Origin: Streptomyces sp. ISL-96
GTDB taxonomy: Bacteria > Actinomycetota > Actinomycetes > Streptomycetales > Streptomycetaceae
DNA: 64,000 bases
NCBI RefSeq assembly: GCF_018614035.1
Contig: NZ_JAGGPA010000086.1
Span: 28,362 to 92,361 of the forward strand
Direction: 5' to 3'
Shown: in pieces, positions 51,262 through 59,413 of the stretch
How the letters are laid out: the number at the start of each line of letters is the position of its first letter
Numbering within the stretch: position 1 is the first letter of the stretch
Translations under genes and position numbers: made by a program
The notes under the pieces: generated by a model
Database searches by the model: none
What the model was told of the DNA's origin: nothing
The model's input: the letters and a program-made list of their open reading frames with translations, nothing else

Positions 51262-52502
51262 CCGGGATGGAAATCGCGTCGCTGGCCGCCGCGGGCGCCG
51301 TACTCCTCGCCGCCGGCATCGTCCTCGGCCGCGTCACCGCCCGCCACGGCCGCGGCGAGGACCTGGACCTCGGTACGCCCGTCGAGCGCGCCACCTTCCA
51401 CACCCTGCACACCGCCTCGCTCGCCGCGCCCCCACTGCGCGCGGGCCTCACCGAGGACACCGCCCGCAAGGCCGCCCGCCGACTGCGCTCCCTGCTCGGC
51501 ACGGAGGCGCTGTGCCTGACCGACCGCGAGAGCGTGCTCGCGTGGGACGGGCCCGGCGGCGATCACCACAGGGAGCTGGTGATGCGCCGCGTACGCGAAA
51601 TGCTCGACTCCGGGCGCAGCCAGAGCGTACGCAGCGACTGCGACGACCTTCAGTGCCCGCTGCGGTGGGTCGTGATCGCGCCGCTGACCGGCGAGGAGGG
51701 CCTGCTGGGCGCGCTCGTCGCGTACGGGTCACGGGAGTCGGCGGTGCTGGTCAGGGCGGCCACCGAGGTGGCCCGCTGGGTGTCCGTGCAACTGGAACTG
51801 GCCGAGCTCGACCGCTCACGCACCCGGATCGTGGAGGCGGAGATCCGCGCCCTGCGCGCCCAGATATCGCCGCACTTCATCTTCAACTCGCTCGCCGCGA
51901 TCGCCTCGTTCGTCCGCACCGACCCCGAGCGTGCCCGCGAACTGCTTCTGGAATTCGCCGACTTCACCCGCTACTCCTTCCGCCGGCACGGCGACTTCAC
52001 CAACCTCGCCGACGAGCTGCGCTCCATCGAGCAGTACCTGGCGCTGGCAGGGGCCCGCTTCGGCGACCGCCTCAAGGTGACCCTCCAGGTCGCCCCCGAG
52101 GTGCTGCCCGTCGCGCTGCCGTTCCTCTGTCTCCAGCCGCTCGTGGAGAACGCCGTCAAGCACGGTCTTGAGGACTCCAGAGACGAGTTCAAGGTGACCA
52201 TCGCCGCCCAGGACGCCGGCGCGGAGGCCGTGGTCGTCATCGAGGACAACGGTGTCGGCATGGATCCCGGACGGCTGCGGCAGATCCTCGCGGGTGAGCA
52301 CACTTCGTCGTCCGGCATCGGCCTGTCGAACGTCGACGACCGGCTGCGCCAGGTGTACGGGGACGACTACGGCCTCGTGATCGAGACGGGCGTGGGCGCG
52401 GGCATGAAGATCACGCTGCGGTTTCCCAAGTACCGCGCGGGAGTGCACTCGTCGGCGCCCGCCACACGCGACCGTGATCAGAAGAGGTGGATGGCGAGAT
52501 GA
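51258..52502 (+). CDS. LytS/YehU-type sensor histidine kinase
   Basis: 414 residues. One N-terminal membrane segment (EIASLAAAGAVLLAAGIVLG), a GAF-like sensor about 40-180 with Cys-Asp-Asp-x-Gln-Cys (CDDLQC), then the His_kinase domain RALRAQISPHFIFNSLAAIA (phospho-His near 206) and an ATPase domain with LQPLVENAVKHG and EDNGVGMD...GIGLSNV. It should phosphorylate the LytTR regulator at 47871. ATG overlaps the symporter stop (ATGA), so the kinase is co-made with the transporter, which may serve as its sensor. Confidence 0.92.
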   Translation: MTGMEIASLAAAGAVLLAAGIVLGRVTARHGRGEDLDLGTPVERATFHTLHTASLAAPPLRAGLTEDTARKAARRLRSLLGTEALCLTDRESVLAWDGPGGDHHRELVMRRVREMLDSGRSQSVRSDCDDLQCPLRWVVIAPLTGEEGLLGALVAYGSRESAVLVRAATEVARWVSVQLELAELDRSRTRIVEAEIRALRAQISPHFIFNSLAAIASFVRTDPERARELLLEFADFTRYSFRRHGDFTNLADELRSIEQYLALAGARFGDRLKVTLQVAPEVLPVALPFLCLQPLVENAVKHGLEDSRDEFKVTIAAQDAGAEAVVVIEDNGVGMDPGRLRQILAGEHTSSSGIGLSNVDDRLRQVYGDDYGLVIETGVGAGMKITLRFPKYRAGVHSSAPATRDRDQKRWMAR

Positions 52503-52990
52503 CCGAGCGGCAGGCCCAGCTGCCAGGCCGGGGTCCACACCCGTTCGCTCTCGTCCACGCCGAGATCCGCCGCCTGGTGCGAGGGGATCGCGCCGCCGAG
52601 GTCGGTGGCGAGGAGTTCCGTCCCGCTGAGCCATCGCCATGAGGCCAGGGCCAGTTCGAGATCCGGGCTGGCTTCTTCCCGGCGGCGGTCGGTGGCGGTG
52701 CGGTCGGCGAGCCTTTCCCGTACCCACGTCTCCCAGGGATGATCGTACGTAGTGAGCGAGAGCCACTCGTCGAGGCTGGAGACGACGCGGATGCCGGACA
52801 GCTCGTCCGAGCTGTCGGACAGGTAGATGGTGAGCGCCAGGGTCTCCCGGCCCGCCCGGAACTCGATCGTGCCGGGCGGAATCAGATTGCCCGTGCGGAG
52901 CAGCTCGTCGGCGATGTACTCGGCGTACAGCCAAGCCATCGGTACCGCGAGCCTGTCTCCGCTGGTGCCATTCGTACTCTCGGGCAGCAC
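52478..52990 (-). CDS. Hypothetical protein
   Basis: 170 residues from GTG 52990, which has GGTGGAG five bases upstream; a longer in-frame extension is not supported. YAEYIADELLRTGNLIPPGT then IEFRAGRETLALTIYLSDSS suggests an alpha/beta cytoplasmic protein. The C-terminal half has WETWVRERLADRTATDRRRE. No family recognised. It lies 185 bases downstream of an ECF sigma gene on the same strand, and its 3' end overlaps the convergent kinase gene by 25 bases. Confidence 0.65.
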   Translation of the reverse strand: MLPESTNGTSGDRLAVPMAWLYAEYIADELLRTGNLIPPGTIEFRAGRETLALTIYLSDSSDELSGIRVVSSLDEWLSLTTYDHPWETWVRERLADRTATDRRREEASPDLELALASWRWLSGTELLATDLGGAIPSHQAADLGVDESERVWTPAWQLGLPLGHLAIHLF

Positions 52991-53175
52991 AGCACTCCAC
53001 CTTCTCCCGGACGGATCTCTTCTGTTTCTTCGGGGCACCGCCGAGCCTTCACTCTCAGAGACGCACAGCGTGCCGTCTTTACTCAACTTGACGCTGAGGT
53101 TTCGAAATCGGCCTGCTCTGCACGGGTACGGAGGGTGAAGATTTTGACCTGCGGGGCGGGTGGGACGAGGGTGCC

Positions 53176-53718
53176 TCAGGCGGCGTCGCATCCGTACCCG
53201 GGAAGCACCTTTCGCAGGGCGCGCAGAGCATAGTACGTACGGGACTTGACCGTTCCCGCGGGTATGCCCAGCACTTCGGACGCCTCCGCCACGGACCGGC
53301 CGCGGAAGTAGACCTGCGTCAGCACTTCGCGGTGCTCCCCGCGCAGCGCCCTGACGGCCTCACGGACGTCGAGCGCGGTCACTGAGCGTTCCACGTGGTC
53401 GTCGGGGAGCGCGGACTGTTCCAGTACGTCGTCGCCGACTTCGTGCGGCCGGGCGCGGCGGGCACGCCTGGCGTCGATCGCGAGCCTGCGGCCCACAGTG
53501 AAGAGCCAGGGGCGCATCGAGTCGTGGTCGCTCGCCAGTGCCTCCGGGTGCTGCCACGCCCGTACCAAGGTCTCCTGGAGGAGATCCTCCGCGCGCTGGC
53601 TGTCCCCGTACGTGAGGCCCAGGAGGAAGCCGAACAGCGCTCTGCCGTGCTCGCGCTGGAGGTCGGCGATGGCTCGTTCGTCGGTGTGCTGCTTGAGCGG
53701 GGAAGCGGAGGAAGTCAC
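53176..53718 (-). CDS. ECF-type RNA polymerase sigma factor
   Basis: 180 residues from GTG 53718 (GAAGGGGCG upstream). Region 2: REHGRALFGFLLGLTYGDSQ then RAEDLLQETLVRAWQHPEAL and RPWLFTVGRRLAIDARR. Region 4: LRGEHREVLTQVYFRGRSVA then EASEVLGIPAGTVKSRTYYA. The family is the SigL/SigK-like ECF group usually held by zinc-finger anti-sigma factors; a candidate (46733-47434) is 6 kb away. Upstream in-frame DNA is Pro/Arg-rich and not family-like, so the short form was chosen. Confidence 0.92.
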   Translation of the reverse strand: MTSSASPLKQHTDERAIADLQREHGRALFGFLLGLTYGDSQRAEDLLQETLVRAWQHPEALASDHDSMRPWLFTVGRRLAIDARRARRARPHEVGDDVLEQSALPDDHVERSVTALDVREAVRALRGEHREVLTQVYFRGRSVAEASEVLGIPAGTVKSRTYYALRALRKVLPGYGCDAA

Positions 53719-54002
53719 CGTTGACGCCCCTTCGGGAGACCGGGTGGCCGATGGCCGGACGGCGGCGAAGATATCCGCCGCCCGCCCGATGCGCGGCGGT
53801 GCGGGAGGCGGCGGCCGAACGGGCGGCAGGGGCCGTGCGGTGAGCGGTCGAACGGTGCGACGAATGGCGCGACGAACGGTCGCGACGACGGTCGCGACCG
53901 CGCGTCCGTTCCGGTGACGGGAACGGCCGTGTCCCTTGACTTCCCGAAGCCCCCCGTATGGATTCATTTCAGCAAAAGTCATACAAGCTGAAAGTCGGTC
54001 TG

Positions 54003-55169
54003 ATGGTGAAACGAAAGCTGCAAGGGGTGTCGGCCATGGCCGCGCTGCTGATCGGGAGCGTCACCGCGTGCGCCGGCCTGCCGACGGCGACGCACGTGCC
54101 GGACCCGGCGGCCGCGGGCGGCTCGGACGGCGAGCAGCGGGGCTTCACCCTGGTCGCATCGGGCGACGTACTGCCGCACGCGTCGATCATCCGGCAGGCC
54201 CAGGCGGACGCCGGCGGCAACGGTTACGACCTCGCGCCGATGCTCGTCGGCGTCAAGTCGGTCGTCTCCGAGGCGGACATCGCGATCTGTCACATGGAGA
54301 CGGTGTACGGCGCGGACGGCGGCCCGTACACCGGCTACCCCAACTTCAAGTCCCCTCCCGAGGTCGCCAAGGGGCTGAGCAGCACGGGCTACGACTCCTG
54401 CTCCACCGCCTCCAACCACAGTCTGGACGCGGGAGCCGACGGGATCGACAGGACGCTCGGCGCGCTCGACAAGGCGGGCATCAAGCACGTGGGCTCGGCC
54501 CGGACGGAGGCCGAGGCGCGGGAACCGGCCTGGCTGACGGGTGGGACCGCGAAGGTCGCGCAGCTCGCGTACACGTACGGCACGAACGGCTACCCGCTGC
54601 CGGAGGGGCGGCCGTGGGCGGTGAACCTCATCGACCAGGAGAAGATCGTCGCCGACGCGCGGGCGGCGCGGAAGGCGGGCGCCGACGTGGTCCTCGTCTC
54701 CCTGCACTGGGGCACGGAGTGGCAGGACGCGCCGGACGACCAGCAGTTGCGGCTCGGCAAGGCGCTGACCGCGTCGAAGACGGACGAGCGCCCCGACATC
54801 GACCTGATCCTCGGTACGCACGCGCATGTCCCGCAGGCGTACGAGAAGGTCAACGGCACCTGGATCATCTACGGCATGGGCGACCAGATCGCCGGGCCCA
54901 TGGTCAACCACTCGGGCGCGTACGACCCACGCGGCAACCAGGGCACGATCGGCCGCTTCACCTTCGCTCCGCCGGAGCGGGCGGGGGAGCGGTGGGTGGT
55001 GCGCAAGGCGGAGTTCATTCCGCAGTGGTTCGACACGGAGGCGGGGCGGGTGGTGAACCTGAACGCGGCGATCGCGGGGGGCGCCGACCATGTGGCTGTA
55101 CGGGACCGGATCCGGCGGGTCGTGCTGAGCCGGGGCGCGGGGAAGGCGGGCCTGGCCATGGGGAAGTAG
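54003..55169 (+). CDS. CapA-family lipoprotein (metallophosphatase fold)
   Basis: 388 residues from ATG 54003. A lipoprotein signal (VKRKLQGVSAMAALLIGS with lipobox SVTAC) is followed by a CapA/PGA_cap domain: FTLVASGDVLPHASIIRQAQ, ADIAICHMETVY, STASNHSLDAGADGI, VVLVSLHWGTEWQ and DLILGTHAHVPQAYEKVNGT. These Asp/His positions form the metal-binding calcineurin-like fold. CapA proteins take part in poly-glutamate or wall polymer metabolism. An alternative ATG 53958 gives an AT-rich extra 15 residues and a poor signal. Alone between the ECF gene and the split permease. Confidence 0.85.
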   Translation: MVKRKLQGVSAMAALLIGSVTACAGLPTATHVPDPAAAGGSDGEQRGFTLVASGDVLPHASIIRQAQADAGGNGYDLAPMLVGVKSVVSEADIAICHMETVYGADGGPYTGYPNFKSPPEVAKGLSSTGYDSCSTASNHSLDAGADGIDRTLGALDKAGIKHVGSARTEAEAREPAWLTGGTAKVAQLAYTYGTNGYPLPEGRPWAVNLIDQEKIVADARAARKAGADVVLVSLHWGTEWQDAPDDQQLRLGKALTASKTDERPDIDLILGTHAHVPQAYEKVNGTWIIYGMGDQIAGPMVNHSGAYDPRGNQGTIGRFTFAPPERAGERWVVRKAEFIPQWFDTEAGRVVNLNAAIAGGADHVAVRDRIRRVVLSRGAGKAGLAMGK

Positions 55170-55211
55170 CGCCCGGGGCCGGCGGACCGGGACGTCTGTG
55201 TGGTCCGGGGG

Positions 55212-55658
55212 CTACCCCTTGCCGCGCGGATCCCCCGCAGGAGGGGTCTTCGCCAGCGCCGACTTCCGGTACGAGTAGGCGAAGTAGATGATCAGGCCGA
55301 GCGCGAACCACACGGCGAAGCGGAGCCACGTTTCCACCGCCAGGTAGGTGATCAGCCAGATCGAGGACACCACCCCGATCGCCGGCACCACCGGCATCCC
55401 GGGGGTGCGGAAGCTGCGCGGCAGGTCCGGCTGCCGGTAGCGCAGCACGATCACGGCGGTGCACACCACGGCGAAGGCCAGCAGGATCCCGATGTTGGTC
55501 AGTTCGGCTGCCTCGCCGATCGGCAGGAATCCGGCGATCAGCGCCGACGCGATCCCCACGATCCAGGTCACCCGGACCGGCACATGCCGGGTCGGGTGGG
55601 TCTTGGCGAACCAGTGCGGCAGCAGCCCGTCACGGCTCATCGAGAACCACACCCGCGT
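55212..55658 (-). pseudogene. Amino-acid permease, C-terminal fragment (split by element)
   Basis: The frame encodes VTRVWFSMSRDGLLPHWFAK, then VTWIVGIASALIAGFLPIGE and further membrane segments to the stop. This is the last third (about 148 residues, four membrane segments) of an APC-superfamily cationic amino-acid permease. The first two thirds are at 58158-59146 in the same orientation. Joining them restores LGV-TR-VWFSMSRDG in frame. The fragment has no start of its own that would give a working transporter. Confidence 0.88.
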
Positions 55659-55670
55659 GACACCGCGCGT
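55651..55670. other. attL junction of the integrative element
   Basis: Left junction sequence CGCGT-G-ACACC (55654-55664) shares CGCGT and ACACC with the right junction at 58152-58162; the one central base differs. To the left lies permease DNA and to the right element DNA. Confidence 0.7.
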
Positions 55671-55678
55671 ATGGCGAA

Positions 55679-55909
55679 GTGAGCTTTAAGTTCCTGATGG
55701 AGCTGGCCGCCTGGGACTTCTACCGGGGCGAGGCCCCGGCGCCGGAGCTCATCCGGGCCGTCACCGAGCAGGCCCCCCGGGAGCTCGGCCCCCTGTGTAC
55801 GTGCGGACTCCCGCACAGCCTCGTTTGTCGTTTTTGCGGCGCCGACATGGGCCGTCACTGCTACCGGCATGACGTAGTCGAACCGCACCGCTGCCGCGCA
55901 GCGGGGTGA
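55679..55909 (+). CDS. Small Cys/His-rich protein of the element
   Basis: 76 residues from GTG 55679 (or ATG 55697). After LMELAAWDFYRGEAPAPELI come CTCGLPHSLVCRFCGADMGR and HCYRHDVVEPHRC, a dense CxC...CxxC...HC...H...HxC pattern that should bind one or two zinc ions. It begins only about 20 bases inside the left end of the element, so its promoter must be outside or at the junction. Possible roles are DNA binding, excision factor or cargo; none is proven. Confidence 0.55.
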   Translation: MSFKFLMELAAWDFYRGEAPAPELIRAVTEQAPRELGPLCTCGLPHSLVCRFCGADMGRHCYRHDVVEPHRCRAAG

Positions 55910-55940
55910 CCCCGCCCTTGTGGGGCGGGAAGGAGGAGCC

Positions 55941-56120
55941 GTGCAGGACGGCATAGCCGAGGACGGACAGTTGGCCGGCCAGTGGCTCAAGGAGCACTTC
56001 GCAGGAGACCCTGACCCGAAGATCGACATCACTCTCATGGTCGGGAAGTCCAACCCGGCTGTCTATCGGGAGGTGTTGGAGATCCTGTTCGGTCCCGAGG
56101 GCGTCGAGAGGGCGACATAA
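55941..56120 (+). CDS. 59-residue protein of the element
   Basis: GTG 55941 is preceded by a strong GGAAGGAGGAGCC. Sequence: QDGIAEDGQLAGQWLKEHFA then GDPDPKIDITLMVGKSNPAV and YREVLEILFGPEGVERAT. It is acidic and probably a small helix-strand-helix fold. It lies 32 bases after the Cys-rich ORF and 70 bases before the recombinase. Small acidic proteins at this position are candidates for recombination directionality factors; this is inference. Confidence 0.65.
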   Translation: MQDGIAEDGQLAGQWLKEHFAGDPDPKIDITLMVGKSNPAVYREVLEILFGPEGVERAT

Positions 56121-56190
56121 TGCCGCTACATGAGTGACCCCGGCGGTACGGCGAATACCCCGGGGTCTGGCCAGTCGCGAAAGGACTGAC

Positions 56191-58170
56191 ATGACCCAGA
56201 CTCTCACGAGCTCCATCGAGGTAGCGCAGCGGGCCGTACGCCCCGGGCAGCTCAGGGCCGTGATCTACGCCAGGGTCTCCACGGAGGAACAGGCCAAGGG
56301 CTACGGCATCGAAGCCGGCGAGAAGCGAGCCAAGCGGTACATCGAGAAGAAGGACTGGGCGTACATCACCACCTTCGCTGACGAGGGGGTCTCCGGCTCT
56401 CTGGACTGGACAGAGCGGGAAGATCTCAACCGGCTCATGGAGATGGCGCAGCAGACGCCCTGCCCCTTCGATGTGGTCGTCGTCCCCGAAGGCCGAGTCA
56501 TCGGCCGCGTGGACAAGGCGTACTACCCCTGGGTATGGAAGCTCGAAGAGCATGGCGTGTTCGTCGCTGACGCCAAGCTGGATATCGACAACACCACCGA
56601 CGAAGGCCGCGACAAGATGCGCGAGGAGGCGAACTACGCCTTCAAGGAGTACACGCGCATCCGCTCACGCACGCAGAGCGGCGTCCAGGAGCACGCTGAG
56701 GACGGCGGATACACGGGCGGCTACGTCCCGTTCCCCTACCGCGTCGAGAACATGGGCAAGAAGAAGGAAAGCCGGCTCGTGCCCGACGCCTGCGAGCACG
56801 GCGAAGGGTGCGCGGAGCGCCACGACGTCCCCGTAGCCAAGCGAGGGCGCACGCTGTTCGTCGAGCATCGCAACTGGGACAAGGCCGCCGACCTTCTGAA
56901 CGCGGAAGGTCTCTTCACTCGCAGCGGTGTTCCGTGGTCAGGCGCCAACCTCCGCAACGTCATGACCGGGGACGCTCTGATGCATGCCCGGCAGGTCTTT
57001 CGCAAGAAGAGCAGGGCGAAGCTGGACCGCAATGGCGAGCCGGTGCACGGCCAGCAGGTCATCATCGACCTGCCCCCCGTCTTCACGGACGAGGAGCGGG
57101 AGGAGCTGAAGGCCGCCATCAAGATGGCGGAGAAGGGCCCCTCCCTGAACCGCGGTCGGGCATATCCCATCAGCGGCAGGTTCACCTGCCTCTGTGGCGG
57201 TACGTACACGGGATGGAATCCCACCGGGAAGCGCAGCCCGAAGTATCGCTGCAACAAGGGCGGCCCCCAGTGCAAGCTGGTGCCCGCCGAAGTGATGGAG
57301 AAGGACGTCTGGCGCAGGGTGTAGGCAGCCCTGAGCGACCAGGAGCGCCTGGAGCGAGTAGCCGCCGACTGGATCGGCGCCGCCCAGAAGCGGGACGTCA
57401 ACTTCGAGGACCGGATCAAGGATCTCGATACGAAGATCGAGCGGCAGAGGAAGACCGTCAAGGTCACCCGTGCCGTGGCCATCGGTGAAGCGCTGGACCG
57501 GGGCCTGGACGAGGCTGAAGCCGCCCAGGAGGCGATCGACGCCGTCCGGCCGCTGAACAAGCAGCTGGCCGACCTGGAGAAGCTGCGGGCGGACACCGCC
57601 CAGTGGCAGAAGGAGGCCACGGAGACGGCCATGAGGGCCGACGACCTGATGAAGCTCGCCAAGGCTGCTCAGGAGCGCTTCGGACGCCTCTCGCTGGAGA
57701 AGCAGGCCCGGCTGCTGACGCTGCTCGAAGCCGAGGTGACCGTCACTGCGCCGGCCCCGCAGGGCAGGTCCGGCGTACGGTGCTCGCTGATTGCCTGGTT
57801 CCGGGAGAACGATTACCGGGTGCCCGAGCTGACCGACGAGGCATGGGAACGCGTGAAGGACATCGTTCCTTCGGCTCCGGGGCGGGACACTCGCCGGGCC
57901 CTGGAGGGGATGCTGGAGAAGGTCCGTACCGGGGTCGCCTGGGGCAAGCTGCCCAGGGAGTACGGGGACGGGCAGGCGCTACGGAAAGTCAACGCCGGGT
58001 GGATGAAGGACGTCTGGCCCGCCGTGATGGAGCGCCTGAAGGGCCTACACGGAGCCGAGCCGTTCGACCCTACGCCGATCCCGTCCACCCACATTCGCTT
58101 GTGGGTCATGCCGGAACTGCTGCTCGGCAGCAATGTTCACTCGGACGCATGCGCGTCACACCCAGCATGA
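56191..58170 (+). pseudogene. Large serine recombinase with in-frame amber stop and DUF4096-like C-terminus
   Basis: The frame spans 660 codons but has TAG at codon 378 (57322-57324) between DVWRRV and AALSDQERLERVAADW. Catalytic N-terminal domain: AVIYARVSTEEQAKGYGIEA with nucleophile Ser30, then ADEGVSGSLDWTEREDLNRL and DVVVVPEGRVIGR. The recombinase domain is about 170-320 and the zinc ribbon about 330-365 (CLCGGTYTGW, YRCNKGG). After the stop: a coiled coil (KDLDTKIERQRKTVKVTRAV, KLAKAAQERFGRLSLEKQAR). Residues about 545-620 (ELTDEAWERVKDIVPSAPGR, KVRTGVAWGKLPREYGDG) resemble the DUF4096 N-domain of IS5-type transposases. A single GAG-to-TAG change would explain the stop. The frame ends four codons beyond attR. 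Confidence 0.82.
58145..58162. other. attR junction of the integrative element
   Basis: CGCGT-C-ACACC (58152-58162) is the right-hand partner of attL. Element DNA lies to the left and the permease N-terminal part to the right. The recombinase frame reads through it (GCG TCA CAC CCA GCA TGA) and stops at 58170. Confidence 0.7.
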
Positions 58171-59146
58171 AGGTGAACATCACGGTGAGGATGCCGATGA
58201 TGGCGCCCACCGCGATCACATCCGCGAGCGCGTCGAGCCCCACAGACTGGAAGGCCGTCGAGAAGCCGCTCTCCGGGTCGACCTCCCTGTAGTTCTGCAT
58301 GCCGGTGAGCACCAGAGTGGCCAGCACGTACAGCGCCATCGAGATCGCGAGCGAGTACATGATCGCCTTCGGCATGTGCCGCTGCGCGTCCTTGGACTCC
58401 TCGGCCGCCGTCGACATGGCGTCGTATCCGAAGACCGCGAAGAACACCGTCGCCGCCCCGGTGAAGGCCCCGCCGACGCCGAAGGGGAAGAAGGGGCTGT
58501 AGTTGCTGGTCTTGATGTGGAAGAAACCGACCGCGATCACGACGAGCACGACGAGGACCTTCAGCACTACAACGACCATCTCGAAGCGCGCCGCGCTCTT
58601 GATGCCGAGCGTCAGCAGGTACGCGATGAACAGGCACAGCACCGCCGCGAACAGATCGACCTTGTGGCCGCTGCCGGTGCCGGGCGCGCCCAGCATCCAG
58701 GTGGGCAGCTCGGCGCCCAGGTCCTCGAGCAGGAAGTTGAAGTAGCCGGAGATGCCGATCGCGACCACCGCCACGATCGCCGTGTACTCCAGCAGCAGGT
58801 CCCAGCCGATGAACCAGCCCGCGAGCTCACCGAGGACCACATAGCCGTAGGTGTATGCCGAACCGGCCTTCGGGATCATTCCCGCGAACTCGGCGTACGA
58901 GAAGGCGGCGGCCGCGCTCGCCACACCCGCGATGAGGAAGGAGATGAGGACGGCGGGTCCCGCCGTGCCGTTCGCGACCGTACCGGCGAGGGTGAAGATG
59001 CCGGCGCCGATGATGCCGCCGACGCCGATCGCGGTGAGCTGCCAGAGGCCGAGTGTTCTGGTCAGCTGCTCGCTCGCGTCGCCCTCTTCGATCTGTTCGA
59101 TGGGCTTGCGGCGCAGTACGCCCTGTCCCATCCGCAGTCCGGCCAT
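58158..59146 (-). pseudogene. Amino-acid permease, N-terminal two thirds (split by element)
   Basis: About 330 residues of an APC permease: GLWQLTAIGVGGIIGAGIFT (the conserved first membrane segment), SYAEFAGMIPKAGSAYTYGY, FFAVFGYDAMSTAAEESKDA and GILTVMFTFMLGVTR, where host sequence ends. The open frame continues about 15 codons into element DNA to a stop at 58106 (RPSEHCCRAAVPA). It lacks the last four membrane segments, so transport is probably lost unless the element leaves. ATG 59146 starts MAGLRMGQGVLRRKPIEQI. Confidence 0.88.
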
Positions 59147-59413
59147 GACTGATACCTCCGCAGACGACTGTCGGCTGATGGCGGCTCATGGTGGCTCAGG
59201 TGCGGCTGTGACGAAAGGTGTCGTACGCCAAGTGGCGTCTTCCTCCGCTTGCCCTCTTTTTGGTTACGGCACGACCGTGACCGGCCAGGCGCTGCTGCTC
59301 TGTCACGCCATCGAGGCTGTCCGGCACGGACCGGCTCGTCCCATCGGGTACTTCGGCTCCCGCTGCCGGTGTGGGTCGGGCTCCGGGGCCTGCGGCCGTG
59401 CGAGCTATTAGTC

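Larger units (their letters stand above)
55659..58157 (+). mobile_element. 2.5-kb serine-recombinase integrative element inside an amino-acid permease gene
   Basis: Inserted exactly between two parts of one permease reading frame (C-terminal part left, N-terminal part right). Core-to-core length is 2,498 bp. Contents: a small Cys-rich ORF (55679), a 59-codon ORF (55941) and a large serine recombinase gene whose end overlaps attR. Joining the two element ends recreates a likely attP with imperfect inverted arms (TCACTCGGACGCATGCGCG and, from the other end, TCACTTCGCCATACGCGCG; 13 of 19 match), as expected for serine-integrase sites. No replication, transfer or phage structural gene is present. 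Large serine integrases normally need only Int to integrate and a small directionality factor to excise. Confidence 0.88.

Noticed and set aside
53176..53982. A longer sigma factor starting at 53982
   Set aside because: The extra 88 residues are Arg/Pro repeats without family similarity, and a GTG with ribosome site gives the normal ECF length.
57475..58170. Separate gene starting after the amber codon of the recombinase
   Set aside because: It is in the same frame as the recombinase, begins mid-coiled-coil and lacks a ribosome site; better explained as the second half of one gene.
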